A DNA stretch of 64,000 nucleotides from Candidatus Poribacteria bacterium (GCA_022825825.1 JAJDWA010000038.1:1-64000); one strand, 5' to 3'; numbered from the stretch's first letter, positions 1 through 10,200 are shown. The notes: generated from the letters alone by a model not told the origin. Numbers and translations are program-made.

Positions 1-236
1 TTTTTTATTAAAATCCACATTTTTTTTCACCCCCCTTGGTTGGCGGTTTTTCTACCGGGGCCTCACCTTTTGCTGCATTTTTTATACGGGGGCTTTTAGA
101 AAACGCGCCTACCAGGGGGTACTAAATCGGGCTTAGAAAACGGACGGAATTTATCAAACTCAAGTTAAAACTAAATACCCCTGCCCAAATATATCACACC
201 TTGACAGAATGCAATGCGTATGCTAAACTCCCTGTT
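1..236. repeat. Left-edge intergenic with partial MITE copy
   Basis: No gene is seen before the glycerate kinase. Bases 95-166 match, in inverted orientation, the end of the MITE at 33757-33983: both carry a palindromic 'acgcgcctaccag' block, a 'cccgatttag' block and an 'ggacggg/aatttatc' block. The outer end, ttatcaaactcaagtt at 151-166, differs from the 33962-33977 end by one base. The other end is not found and probably lies outside the window. The first 60 bases are rich in homopolymers and could be low-quality contig-end sequence. Confidence 0.6.
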
Positions 237-1439
237 ATGAAAATAGTAGTTGCGCCGGATTCATTCAAAGGAAGTGTTACAGCATTGGAAGCAGCGAACG
301 CTATTGAGAAAGGGCTTCGCCGCGTGTTTCCATCTGCCACCATAGAAAAAATTCCGATGGCGGATGGCGGTGAAGGCACTGTACAATCCCTTGTTGACGC
401 TACCGGTGGACATATCCGGACGCAGCGCGTGCTTGCGCCTCTTGGAAACGAAGTTGACGCACAATTCGGTATCCTTTCGGATGGTGAAACAGCGGTCATT
501 GAGATGGCATCCGCTTCTGGTCTGACGCTTGTTCCACCTGATAAGCGGAATCCGATGAAGACTACTACCTACGGCATAGGGCAGCTTATTTGTGCTGCTT
601 TGGAAGCAGGGTGTAGACGTTTAATCATCGGTATCGGTGGCAGTGCGACAAACGATGGCGGTGCTGGCATGGCTGAGGCACTCGGTGCAAAATTTCTGAA
701 TGCGAATGGAGAACCGATAGAACGTGGCGGCGGTGGACTGAATGAATTAGCATCAATAGATATAACAGGTTTGCATCCAGCTATTTCGGAAACAGAAACG
801 GTTGTCGCGTGTGATGTCAATAATCCGTTGACTGGTCCAGAGGGCGCATCTCACGTCTATGGTCCACAAAAGGGGGCAACGCCTGAGATGGTCAAAACGC
901 TGGATTCGTATCTCGCTCATTTTGACAAGGTTTTGACGCGGACATTTGGACAATCCTTTAACGACGTCCCTGGTGCGGGGGCTGCAGGCGGATTAGGTGC
1001 TGGACTCATGGCATTTCTCAACGCTGAATTGAGGCTCGGTGTTGACATTATGATTGACACTGTTAAACTCAAAGAACGAATGAAAGGTGCATCTCTTGTT
1101 TTCACAGGTGAGGGGCAATTGGATTTTCAGACTGCGTTTGGGAAGACGCCTGTTGGCGTTGCGAAGGTAGCAAAAGCGGACAAAATTCCCGTTATAGCAA
1201 TTGCAGGTGGTATTGGCGAAGGTGCTGATGCCGTGTATGACGCTGGTATTGATGGGATGTTAGGCATTGTGCAAGCACCGATGTCGCTTGAGGATGCTGT
1301 TGCAGATGCACCGCAACTGATAGCGGATACTGCTGAACAAGCTGCCCGATTGGTTGCAATTGGCAAACGTGAACTCTTTAGACGGGTTGCGGGTAAATTA
1401 AAAGAAAGATTGGGAAGGGCGAAAGGAGCGCGACGCTAA
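237..1439 (+). CDS. Glycerate kinase (GarK/GlxK, type 1 family)
   Basis: The predicted 400-residue protein starts KIVVAPDSFKGS, the family's N-terminal signature, followed by MADGGEGT near residue 45 and GIGGSATNDGGAGMAEALG near 125-145. These are hallmarks of the GarK/GlxK glycerate kinases (PF02595), which phosphorylate glycerate with ATP and feed it to lower glycolysis. The length is normal for the family. An upstream in-frame TTG at 201 would add 12 residues that do not fit the family, so ATG 237 is preferred, although no good Shine-Dalgarno precedes it. It converges on the sulfatase gene with a 36-bp gap. Glycerate is an end product of galactarate/glucarate and related acid-sugar breakdown, which fits the dehydratase-like gene at 2894. 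Whether the product is 2- or 3-phosphoglycerate cannot be told from sequence. Confidence 0.93.
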   Translation: MKIVVAPDSFKGSVTALEAANAIEKGLRRVFPSATIEKIPMADGGEGTVQSLVDATGGHIRTQRVLAPLGNEVDAQFGILSDGETAVIEMASASGLTLVPPDKRNPMKTTTYGIGQLICAALEAGCRRLIIGIGGSATNDGGAGMAEALGAKFLNANGEPIERGGGGLNELASIDITGLHPAISETETVVACDVNNPLTGPEGASHVYGPQKGATPEMVKTLDSYLAHFDKVLTRTFGQSFNDVPGAGAAGGLGAGLMAFLNAELRLGVDIMIDTVKLKERMKGASLVFTGEGQLDFQTAFGKTPVGVAKVAKADKIPVIAIAGGIGEGADAVYDAGIDGMLGIVQAPMSLEDAVADAPQLIADTAEQAARLVAIGKRELFRRVAGKLKERLGRAKGARR

Positions 1440-1475
1440 CCCTCCGACCTCCCATTCCTCCAAGCAATAGTTAAC

Positions 1476-2813
1476 TTACAACGGTAGTAACGGGACATCT
1501 TTCATAAAATCATCGGTTTCGTTTTGCCATCTTTTCAGCTCAATAGCCAATGAATTGATGCGTTCAGCGTGTTCAGGAACATCGGCAAGATTATTTGTCT
1601 CCCATGGATCGTTTTCAAGGTCAAACAGTTGGAGGAAATCTGTACCTTTACCTGTCTCTTTAGAGACATAATATCGGATGAGTTTCCAACGTCCATCGCT
1701 GACAGTACGGTGAATATCTTTGTAGGCAGCGAAAACGGTATCGCGAACCTTATCAACACAGCCTTCCATCAACGGGACCAAGCTGCTACCTTCTACTGTA
1801 TCCGGGCAATCAACCTCGGTGAGGTCACACACGGTGGGAAACACATCGTAAAGATAGGTCAAAGCGTCTACCGTAACGCCTTCGGGGACTCCTGGCCCAG
1901 CAAATATGGAAGGGACACGGATACTGTGACTATAGAGATTCTGTTTACCCAGCAGTCCGTGTTGTCCAACAGCGAGTCCATGGTCGGCAGTATAGATAAC
2001 AATAGTGTTATCCAGCTGACCTTTTGCCTCTAACGTCTGCAGAAGTCGTCCCATTTCGGCATCTTGGCTGGTAATCATACCGTAGTAATCGGCAATATGT
2101 TGTTGGACAATTTCAGGTGTGCGTGGAAATTCTGCCAAAACTTCGTCACGAATCCGCATTTCCCCATTGTCAAATGGGTGTTCCGGATAGAAGTTCTCTG
2201 GAACGGGGACATCTTCAGGTTTATACATTGTCGCGTATTCTCCTGGTGGTGTCCGGGGATCATGCGGTGACGTAAAGGAGAGATAGAGGAAGAACGGATC
2301 CGTTTGGTCGTAGTTTTCTACAAATTGCACGGCAGAATCTGTAAACAAAGTGGAAGAAAACTTATCACCAATATATCTGGCATCTTTCGGATAAGCACCT
2401 GTCGGGTCAAAATCGAAAATTGGCACTTTATATTGATTGCCCATGCCACCGAAGAAAATTGTTCCACCGCCATCAAAACTATCTGCAAACGTTTGTCTGT
2501 CATTGTGCCACTTACCACTAAAAAATGTGTGATAACCTGCTTGACGCATCACCTGGGGCCAGACAGCATAATCTCGGTTAATCTGGTTTGCACCGCTTCG
2601 GAATAGACCCGCACTTGTGAGAACAGCGGCGCGGCTCGGAACACAAACTGCTCCCGAAAGTGAACCCATGATATGGGTTTGGTGGAACGTTGTGCCACGT
2701 GCCATCAGTGAATCCATCGTTGGTGTTTTGACTGTTGGATCGCCCATACCAGCAATGGCATCCCATCGGTGGTCATCGGCGATCATGAAAAGAACATTGG
2801 GTTGTGAAGGCAT
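1476..2813 (-). CDS. Type I sulfatase (formylglycine-dependent)
   Basis: This 445-residue protein has the type I sulfatase layout (PF00884). The N-terminal NVLFMIADDHRWD supplies the two metal-binding Asp residues. Cys57 lies in CVPSR, the C-x-P-S-R signature that is converted to formylglycine. FFSGKWH follows near residue 98, and YTADHG near 275 supplies further metal ligands. No signal peptide is visible, so it may be cytoplasmic. It hydrolyses a sulfate ester; the C-terminal region resembles iduronate/choline-sulfatase-like members, but the substrate cannot be assigned. ATG 2813 has a strong AGGAG 6 nt upstream. It diverges from the dehydratase-like gene at 2894 across an 80-bp gap. A catalytic formylglycine-generating enzyme must act on Cys57, and the FGE-like gene in this window (36590) lacks the catalytic cysteines. 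Confidence 0.93.
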   Translation of the reverse strand: MPSQPNVLFMIADDHRWDAIAGMGDPTVKTPTMDSLMARGTTFHQTHIMGSLSGAVCVPSRAAVLTSAGLFRSGANQINRDYAVWPQVMRQAGYHTFFSGKWHNDRQTFADSFDGGGTIFFGGMGNQYKVPIFDFDPTGAYPKDARYIGDKFSSTLFTDSAVQFVENYDQTDPFFLYLSFTSPHDPRTPPGEYATMYKPEDVPVPENFYPEHPFDNGEMRIRDEVLAEFPRTPEIVQQHIADYYGMITSQDAEMGRLLQTLEAKGQLDNTIVIYTADHGLAVGQHGLLGKQNLYSHSIRVPSIFAGPGVPEGVTVDALTYLYDVFPTVCDLTEVDCPDTVEGSSLVPLMEGCVDKVRDTVFAAYKDIHRTVSDGRWKLIRYYVSKETGKGTDFLQLFDLENDPWETNNLADVPEHAERINSLAIELKRWQNETDDFMKDVPLLPL

Positions 2814-2893
2814 AATTTCTCCTGTAATTGGTTGTCAGTTATCAGTTTTCAGTTAAATTAGCAATGTTAGAAAAACGCATAAAGGAAATTCTA

Positions 2894-4039
2894 ATGAAAA
2901 TTGCGACTATTGAACAATTCTATCCACGTCGTCGGATGCGGCTTGTAAAGATTACAACGGACACCGGCATCGTTGGATGGGGTGAAACAACACTTGAAGG
3001 TAAACCGAAAAGCACATGGGCGGCAGTTGAAGAACTTGCCGACTATTTTATCGGTAAAGACCCGTTACGTATTGAACACCATTGGCAGCATGTTTACCGA
3101 TCTGCTTTCTTCCGAGGTGGCAATATCTTGATGTCTGCCTTGTCCGGAATTGATCAAGCATTATGGGACATTGCGGGCAAATTTTACAATGTGCCAACGT
3201 ATCAACTCTTAGGGGGTGCTGTGCGTGACCGTATCCGCGTTTATGCCCATTGGGGCATCGGTAGCCTAACTGATGAAGGCAAAGCCTCCGCAAAAGAACG
3301 ACTTGAATTTTTACAGCAAAAAGGCGGCTACACAGCATTTAAAAGTGGTCCCGGTGGTAAATGGCGTGGTCATGAACCGCCTGCAGTGATTGATGCGTTT
3401 GTTGAACGTGCCTATCTGATGCGCGAATGGGTCGGGCCCGATGTTGCACTTGCCTTTGATTTTCACGGCAAGATGACACCTGCGCTTGCCATTGAGATAT
3501 GCCATGAACTTAAAGGTATGCGTCCAATGTTCGTTGAAGAACCTATCCCACAAGAAAACGTTGATGCGCTGAAATTAGTGTCTGACCATGTGCCGTTTCC
3601 GATTGCTACTGGTGAACGTCTGTTGACCCGTTGGGGTTTTCGCGAGGTTTTTGAGAAACAAGCAGTCGCTTATCTACAACCTGATACCTCCCATGCTGGC
3701 GGTATTACCGAACTGAAGAAAATCGCCAACATGGCAGAGGTTTATTACATGCATATCGCACCGCATTGTGCGATTGGACCGGTTGCTTTTTCTGCCTCCC
3801 TTCATGTTGATGCTGTTGTTCCAAATTTCCTTATCCAAGAGCAAATTGATGACGGTTTAGGTGCTGGTTTATTCAAAGAAGATTGGCAAGTTACAGATGG
3901 GCACATTGAATTGCCGACAAAGCCTGGACTCGGGTTTGAGATTGATGAGAAAGAGGCGGAACAGACGCTTGAGACCTATCCTGAAGAACTTGGTGGCGAA
4001 TACTATTATGAAACCGACGGTAGTGTAGCGGATTGGTAG
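2894..4039 (+). CDS. Enolase-superfamily sugar-acid dehydratase (DgoD-like)
   Basis: This 381-residue mandelate racemase/muconate lactonizing protein matches D-galactonate dehydratase in length and motifs. AFDFHGK carries the first metal Asp and the His typical of the DgoD group, VEEPIPQE the second acidic ligand, ATGERL the third, and PHCAIGP near residue 290 the catalytic His. It probably dehydrates a sugar acid such as galactonate to a 2-keto-3-deoxy acid. ATG 2894 is chosen because MKIATIEQF begins the family fold and AGGAAAT lies just upstream. An in-frame start at 2828 would add 22 residues of unrelated sequence overlapping the divergent promoter. It neighbours the sulfatase and glycerate kinase, consistent with an acidic or sulfated sugar pathway. 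The exact substrate is uncertain, as enolase-family members with the same residues act on several acids. Confidence 0.88.
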   Translation: MKIATIEQFYPRRRMRLVKITTDTGIVGWGETTLEGKPKSTWAAVEELADYFIGKDPLRIEHHWQHVYRSAFFRGGNILMSALSGIDQALWDIAGKFYNVPTYQLLGGAVRDRIRVYAHWGIGSLTDEGKASAKERLEFLQQKGGYTAFKSGPGGKWRGHEPPAVIDAFVERAYLMREWVGPDVALAFDFHGKMTPALAIEICHELKGMRPMFVEEPIPQENVDALKLVSDHVPFPIATGERLLTRWGFREVFEKQAVAYLQPDTSHAGGITELKKIANMAEVYYMHIAPHCAIGPVAFSASLHVDAVVPNFLIQEQIDDGLGAGLFKEDWQVTDGHIELPTKPGLGFEIDEKEAEQTLETYPEELGGEYYYETDGSVADW

Positions 4040-4113
4040 AAACGAATTGAAAACGCTCTCAAAAGTCTATACTTCAACCTTGATAAGTTCGGCGCGTTCA
4101 ACCTAAACTATTA

Positions 4114-4770
4114 CTACGGTTGCTGCAAACTTCTAAACATACCAAAGAAAATCTGTTCGTAATAGGTGAGTTCTGCATAAAGACGACGTTTGTTTTTAAT
4201 GTCCCCTATTTCTTCATAAAATTCCCTGTCAATGTACCCCGCAATCAAATGCCACCGTTGTGCATCATGCCGTTTAGGGGTAGTAAGAATTGACCCCGTA
4301 GTTCTTCTACTAAGCTGTGTATTTGAGGCTGTCGCGTCACGATATGTATTTGTATAGACAACTGTCTCTTGACCAAGCCAAAGCATACCTCCATCTTCCA
4401 AGGTTTTTGTAGGTTCGCCATGTGTGTTTAGCAATTCTTTGCGAAACACGCGATCGGGATTGTCTAACGTTTTCGATCGAAGTGTCAAATATCCTGCTGC
4501 TCTGAGGCGGTAAATTCCACTGTGGTTGCTAAAGCAATAAACAAGCAAGACCGGAACATCGTTGTATCGAGTTTTGTATACTAACGATCCGCCTGTGTTT
4601 TCGTGGACAGGTTTCCCTTTTTCTTTGAAAATAATCGTCTCTTTTGTATTACCCCACCAAACTTGCCTAAAGTGTGGTGGGGCTGTAAGTGAGTTTTCCA
4701 CTGTGGGTATACAACTTGGGATCAAACTAAATATAACAAAAACAATAACGATTTGAAGTGCTTTTTTCAT
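4114..4770 (-). CDS. Predicted lipoprotein, unknown function
   Basis: The protein has 218 residues. Residues 1-20 form a lipoprotein-like signal: KK, a hydrophobic stretch, then LIPSC with Cys20 as probable lipidation site (Pro at -2 is unusual). The mature part has no domain I recognise. A HGEPTKTLEDGGMLWLG segment near 135 resembles the short beta-rich repeats of proteins that assess outer-membrane components, but this is too weak for a name. GGAG precedes ATG 4770 at a good distance. It lies 124 bp downstream of the PhyH gene on the same strand and converges with the dehydratase gene. Confidence 0.7.
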   Translation of the reverse strand: MKKALQIVIVFVIFSLIPSCIPTVENSLTAPPHFRQVWWGNTKETIIFKEKGKPVHENTGGSLVYKTRYNDVPVLLVYCFSNHSGIYRLRAAGYLTLRSKTLDNPDRVFRKELLNTHGEPTKTLEDGGMLWLGQETVVYTNTYRDATASNTQLSRRTTGSILTTPKRHDAQRWHLIAGYIDREFYEEIGDIKNKRRLYAELTYYEQIFFGMFRSLQQP

Positions 4771-4894
4771 AAAACATATCTCCGCTTTTGCAGACCAGAA
4801 TATACGCTACTTGTTTGGTTGTTCCACGCAAATCCATTTCTATTGTGGTGGCGAACTAGTAGACGCGATTGAGAATAGCATCATCAGAAGTATT

Positions 4895-5641
4895 CTAAAC
4901 GACCGGTTTACGGTGTGCGACATAAGGCGGTTCAAGCATCAACTTCTGATCTTCATCAGTCATTAGGTCACGGAGTGCATCGTCATATCTGCCTTGCCCC
5001 CAAGAGGCATGTCCTGGGGAATACTTGAACAGAATTGAGCGGCGTTGATGTGAAGCAGTCCACGGAAGTGTGCCGTGCGTCAACGCTTCCGTGAAAATGA
5101 CGACATCGCCAGCCTTCTGATGCACGGGTGCCATACAGGTTTTGTTTTCCACTACGGGACGGAATTGCGGTGGACACGGATAGTTGCTCTTATGGCTACC
5201 CGGGATACAGCAGAAACCGCCGTGTCCTGGCAGCATGTCTGTCAACGCCCACGAGACAACGGTTAAACCGTTATACATCCGATCATTTCTGAAAACATAA
5301 TACTGAGATGGATCGTAAGGGGTGCCGCCACCGTGAAGTGTGCCACCTGGATTTCCGTCTATCATCAAGATACCGTAGACATGATCAAGCCGAAATTTTG
5401 GACCGACAACCTCTGCTAAACACGGCATAATGCGTGGGTGATTGAGAAGCCTCCGAAACGCATCGTTTTCCCAACTTAAAAAGCCTCCGAATCGTTGTGA
5501 ATGGATGTTGTCGTCTGCAGGATCCGGGTAGTCTTGCACATCAATCAAGGCGTTTAGTTCTGCAAGTTCATCTGCTTCTAAAACACCTTCTATATTGACA
5601 TATCCCCACAGGTCAAACAGATATTTTTCTTCAGCGTTCAT
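4895..5641 (-). CDS. Phytanoyl-CoA dioxygenase (PhyH)-family protein
   Basis: This 248-residue protein belongs to the Fe(II)/2-oxoglutarate PhyH family (PF05721). It has VSWALTDMLPGHGGFCCIPG near residues 135-155, then AGDVVIFTEALTHGTLPW containing the distal iron His, and a following RRSILFKYSPGH with the Arg that normally binds 2-oxoglutarate. The proximal site reads LHGGG, so the usual His-x-Asp is His-x-Gly here; an Asp seven residues on (TPYD) might or might not take its place. The substrate is unknown. GGAG lies about 7 nt upstream of ATG 5641. It starts 17 bp after the NIPSNAP gene, so the two are probably co-transcribed. Confidence 0.85.
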   Translation of the reverse strand: MNAEEKYLFDLWGYVNIEGVLEADELAELNALIDVQDYPDPADDNIHSQRFGGFLSWENDAFRRLLNHPRIMPCLAEVVGPKFRLDHVYGILMIDGNPGGTLHGGGTPYDPSQYYVFRNDRMYNGLTVVSWALTDMLPGHGGFCCIPGSHKSNYPCPPQFRPVVENKTCMAPVHQKAGDVVIFTEALTHGTLPWTASHQRRSILFKYSPGHASWGQGRYDDALRDLMTDEDQKLMLEPPYVAHRKPVV

Positions 5642-5658
5642 AAACCATCTCCATCCTA

Positions 5659-5982
5659 TTATTGATGAGGTGAGCGCGAGGTCGGTTCCATCCGTGTAAC
5701 AACGATTTTTGATCTATCAATGAGCTCCCCAACGCGTGGTGAGATTTCGTTTACCCACCGATCATCTTCATAAACCGCCGCGTAGAGTTGCTCGCGTTGT
5801 TCCTCGTTCTCAAACCGTCGGATCCAGACGTAGAGGTCATCCTCTTCTTCACCGATAAAACTACCGATGACGACCATTCCTTTAGAAATCTGAAACGGAA
5901 TAACCGTTTCTTCCATGTATTTAACCCAGTTGTCACGTTGTCCGGGTTGGGTGCGATATTGTCGTAATTCGAAAAATGCCAT
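5659..5982 (-). CDS. NIPSNAP-family protein
   Basis: The 107-residue protein begins FFELRQYRTQPGQRDNWVKY, followed by a GSFIGEEEDDLYVWIRRFE strand pair. This is the dimeric alpha-beta barrel pattern of NIPSNAP proteins (PF07978). Biochemical roles are poorly defined in bacteria; many sit beside oxygenases or sugar enzymes, as here beside PhyH. AGGAG is placed well before ATG 5982. It is probably the first gene of a two-gene unit with the dioxygenase. Confidence 0.88.
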   Translation of the reverse strand: MAFFELRQYRTQPGQRDNWVKYMEETVIPFQISKGMVVIGSFIGEEEDDLYVWIRRFENEEQREQLYAAVYEDDRWVNEISPRVGELIDRSKIVVTRMEPTSRSPHQ

Positions 5983-6086
5983 ATAAATCTCTCCTTGTTT
6001 GAAATTTTGGATTGTAAATTGAGAAGATATTGTCTTATTGGTTGATTTAATTCGTAATTATACAATTAGCAAATAGGTTAAACAAC

Positions 6087-6437
6087 TCATTGTAGTCCAC
6101 TGTTCTTAGACAGGTGCGTGGCGTGTTTCGCTAAATCTTTGCGGACAATATCAGCGATTTCAGGACCAATTTCCTGCAGTTTTTCTTCTAATCCTTCCTT
6201 TTGGATATTGACTGTGGAAATGAATGCCCCTTTATCTAAATCGATCGGGAAACCGTCCTCTTGCTCAACACCGTTCCGGGCATATCGAACACGAGCGAGG
6301 AAAAGCGGTCCTTTTCCATCTTCATACTGGAGTTCAACCCGAAGGAATTCAATAGCATCAGTCCCTTGCACGCGTCCATTTAGGTCCAGCGTTTTTATAG
6401 TGAGATCGAACGGAGATTTAACTTTGTATCTGTTCAT
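6087..6437 (-). CDS. Small unknown protein paired with ART-like gene
   Basis: I do not recognise a family for this 116-residue protein. It has a beta-rich N-terminal two thirds (alternating strands around LTIKTLDLNG, FLRVELQYED, LFLARVRYARNG) and a helical, charged C-terminus. There is no signal peptide or membrane segment, so it is cytoplasmic. It starts 33 bp after the ADP-ribosyltransferase-like gene on the same strand, with an AGGG-type ribosome site. Position and size would suit an antitoxin, immunity protein or substrate, but nothing in the sequence itself shows this. Confidence 0.75.
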   Translation of the reverse strand: MNRYKVKSPFDLTIKTLDLNGRVQGTDAIEFLRVELQYEDGKGPLFLARVRYARNGVEQEDGFPIDLDKGAFISTVNIQKEGLEEKLQEIGPEIADIVRKDLAKHATHLSKNSGLQ

Positions 6438-6470
6438 GAATCTACCCTATCAACAATTAAGGAGTATGAA

Positions 6471-7052
6471 TTAATAGTATACATCAAAACGATTTTTTAT
6501 AGAGTTTGCGGGTATGTTACCATGGGCAAGAATCTCGGCATCCCGTAATGCCCTTACAAGTGTTTCCAATTCAATTGTTAGATTTGGTGTCCGTGGCGTA
6601 CCTTCACTTGAAGGAGGCTGCATTGAGTGTTTTTCCAAAAAATGTCCCATATTTCTTGGATCAACAATGCCAAGCAGGAAATCCGGAAAACCATCGTGTT
6701 GATAGGGCGGACCTATGCTTGTTGGAGAAGGTAACGCTTTTACGACCTCTTTGACTGGATCCAAGAGTTCCAAATTTTGAGGTAAAGGTTCTTGAATTTC
6801 TATCTCATGCACGTATGCAGGTTCGTTTGCCGTTGGAACTCTGACGCTACTTGACATTGCATATCGCCAAGCAACTGCATAAGATCTAGTGATAGAAATA
6901 TAAGGACTGTTAACGGTGCTGCGCGCAATATGAAACATCAACCGATTTATAGTAGATGTCATTCCAGGTGCCCTTGCAGCAAAACCGTTTTCTATTGGGT
7001 CGTTGATGTGCCAATATGTGCCAATGCCTGATCCACGATAGAATATCGCCAT
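6471..7052 (-). CDS. ADP-ribosyltransferase-fold-like protein
   Basis: The 193-residue protein has the spaced motifs of the R-S-E class of ADP-ribosyltransferases: FYRG with Arg6 at the end of strand 1, SPYISITRS at 49-57 followed by AVAWRYA (the S-T-S strand and helix), and DAEILAHGNIP at 171-181. The last resembles the final strand with the catalytic Glu (E173) and the IP turn seen in small ART toxins. No signal peptide is present, so it would act in the cytoplasm if active. A GGAAC-type site precedes ATG 7052. I assign the fold from motif order only. Alternatives are an unrelated protein with chance motifs, or an inactive ART-like fold. The next gene (6437) is a candidate partner. Confidence 0.6.
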   Translation of the reverse strand: MAIFYRGSGIGTYWHINDPIENGFAARAPGMTSTINRLMFHIARSTVNSPYISITRSYAVAWRYAMSSSVRVPTANEPAYVHEIEIQEPLPQNLELLDPVKEVVKALPSPTSIGPPYQHDGFPDFLLGIVDPRNMGHFLEKHSMQPPSSEGTPRTPNLTIELETLVRALRDAEILAHGNIPANSIKNRFDVYY

Positions 7053-7231
7053 AAATCATTCGTTCCGTTCCCGTTTACCAATATAGTATATAAGTTACCA
7101 CCCAATTTGTTTATGTGTCAAGCGATTTTTATCGTGCATAGGTAATACCGTATCTGAAACAAAAATCGCAACAGTCGTTTTATGACGTACTGTGTCTGAT
7201 AATAAGACGAAATTTAAAAGCTGTGTATGCC

Positions 7232-10200
7232 CTATAACCGATCATAGCCATAACCATTGCCAGTAATCTCAAAGAGGGCGGATGCCGCTAAGAAATGGAT
7301 ATCCGCATCAGCGTCTTCTAAAACTGTTTCCAGAATCTGTGTTGAGCTATCATTTTCAGCATCTCCGAGTGCCCTTATCAGATCAGCGCGGAATGCGCGT
7401 TCTGTTTGCTCAGTATGCAATTCGGTGAGCTTTGCGATAAGTGCTGCAACCGCTTCGTCGGTAGCGATTTTACCGAGTGCGCGTGCAGCATCTCTGCGGA
7501 TTTCAATATGATTATCCTCGTTATTCATGACTTCAATGAGAGAATTAGTTGTTACAGCATCAGCGAGTTCACCTAATGCTTGCGTTGCCAATCTCCGAAC
7601 ATCTTTATTCTCCTCATTTTCTCCGTTTGCCACGAGAACAAGGTCCGGGATTAATGCGGTTGTTCCCGTTTCCCCAATTTTCCGCGCCGTATCTTTTCGT
7701 GTATCAACAACTGGGTCCGCGAGTGCTTCCCTTAATTCTGAAACATTAAGTGACCGAGTGCGGGCTAATGCAATGGATGCGGCGTTTCTGATAGGATTCC
7801 CTTCCCATTCGTCATCTGCGCGTGCCTGCATTTTTTCTCCAATGAATTCAGGGAGGTTAAGTTTTCTCGCAGCACCGACAATAACTTCCCAACTCCAGTT
7901 CCTTTTCCTATCGTTAAGTGCCAAATTCCGTCTGTTTGCTGCATCTTCAAGTGCGATGATATATTCCGTATCGTCTATAATAAGATTAGCAAGTGCGTTC
8001 GCTGCCTCTGTTCCCTCAATTGCGCCAAGTGCCACGGCAGCTTTTATACGAGGAGAGACGTTTGCCAACACAGCTGTGCTCGCATCTAAAGGAATCCGTT
8101 TATCTTCCAGGATTGCAATAAGACGAGGAATGGCTTTTGTGCTTTTTAATTTTCCGAGTGCTGTGATTGCATTATTAGATATGTTACCGATTCGGATGTC
8201 AAGCGCGCGGATAAAGAGGTCTTCTGAGGCTTTATCACCGATGTTGCCGAGTGCAGTAACAGCTGCAGCACGGATCACATCCGTTTCTAACTGATTTTCA
8301 ACCATTTCGCTCAGCTTTAGCACTGCTTTCGCATCTTTTATACTTCCTAAAGCGGCGACAGCTTGTAGTCGAACAGCACTGTTTTCATCATTAAGTGCTT
8401 CGCGGAGTACAGGCGCTGCACGTTCGTCGCGAAGTGCGTTCAACGAGGCAGCTGCAGCCGCACGGATAGACACCGATTCCTCTCGATTTTCAAGGATTTC
8501 GATTAAGGGTTCCACTGTCTTTCGGTCTTTAAAACCACCGAGCCGAGTAACTGCCTCTTTGCGGATAACATAACTCGGATTTTTCAACTCCGCAAGCATA
8601 GTGTCTAACGCTGAAGCGTTATGAATGACACCGAGCATATAAACGATTGCCCAGCGAGTCCATTCGTCATCAATGGATTTGAGAGCATCGAGCAGAAGGT
8701 TAGTCGTTGTTTCATTTCCATTTTTAATAAGTGCTCCAATAACATGGTTTTGGACAGATTGAACTTCATGACCATCTTCAAAACTGCCGCGTCCCTTTTT
8801 AACGATATCAACAAGTCCTTTATCAACAAGATCAGGACTTATTTCGTATAATGCTTTCGTTGCTTCAAGACGGGCAGTTTCATACTTATCTGTTCTGATA
8901 ATATCAAGTAGTGGAGCAGCACTTTTTGTAGATTTGATTGTGCCTAATGCGATCGCTGCTTCTTGGCGAACTACACCTTGTTTGTCCTTCTTTAGAGCGG
9001 TAACCAGTGCGTCAACGGCGGTATCACCACCGACTCTGCCGAGTGCCCATGCAGCACTACGCCGCACCGTTGCACGTTGATCGTCTGCTAATGCGTTAAC
9101 AAGTGGTTCAACGACGGTATCGCCCTTGAAAATACCGAGTGCGCGTGCAACTTCACTCCGAACAAGACTGGGAATAGGTTTAAGTTCTCCCCAAATCCGA
9201 TAATCAGAACGCGGATAATCGGCAGTCCATTCAATATTGAGAGAGTCAAGATGCGCTCTCAGTGCGTCAAGTGTTTTATATTTCCTTTTCATGTGTCGCT
9301 GAAAATCTGATATGTCATCGTACTGCATTGACAAAACCCAGAAAAGCACGGGAAGGGTTTCCGTGTCTTTAATGCGGCTAAGCACCTTCACAGCGTTTGC
9401 CCGGATAACAGCACTTGTTTCGTCACTCAGCATTAACAATAGCATCGGTTGCGTCCCATTTTCAGGTTTCATCTGCCACAAAGCGTTAATAGCAGCAGAC
9501 CGAACTGTTTCGCGACGTAGTTTATCCATTGAAATCGCAATCAATTTGCGGATCGTTTCTTCATTAGAGACATTAATTTTGCCAAGTGCTTCTGCTGCTT
9601 GTGTAACCGTTGTATCGTCAAGCTCAAGTGCAGCGGTAAGTGCGGTAACAGCTGCGTTATCTGGGCCGCGTGCACGCATGTTTCCGAGTCCCTTTGCAGC
9701 AATGGCTTTAACCTCTTTGTTGGCGTCACCTGTTAAGATGTCAATAAACGGCTGAACAGCGCGTCTGTCACCGATGGTGCTGAGTACATTTGCAGACTCT
9801 AACTGCACACGGTATCCACCAGTATGCAATGCGTCTATCAGTGCTGGCACCGCGGTTCCCCGCATTAAAATTAAGGCGGCGCTCGCTGCACCTTTTAAAT
9901 CCTCATTTGCTAAAAGCTGAATCAAAGGCACAACTGCCGTTTCCGCTCTGAGTCTTCCTAAAGTCCCAATTGCTGCGGATTGTGCTCTCAAGCGGTATTT
10001 TTTCATCCAAGAATCGTCAATATACGCACTGGCGATATATCGGTATTGTTCGGAAAATCCGTCATCTACGTCTGGAATGATGTTGTTTGCACCTGTTTTG
10101 AGAATAGCCAAGAGCATTTCGACTGCTGGCGGACCGATCCTGTCAAGCGCATCTATAGCGGTATCTTTGACATAAGCATTGGAATCTGCTAATAACTTGA

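Noticed and set aside
201-236. TTG start 12 codons upstream in the glycerate kinase
   Set aside because: The conserved family start is at 237 and the extra residues fit nothing.
7527-8294. 255-codon ORF opposite the HEAT gene, and similar long antisense ORFs over glyQS
   Set aside because: They lie wholly opposite well-supported genes and show repeat-driven composition, not a known domain.
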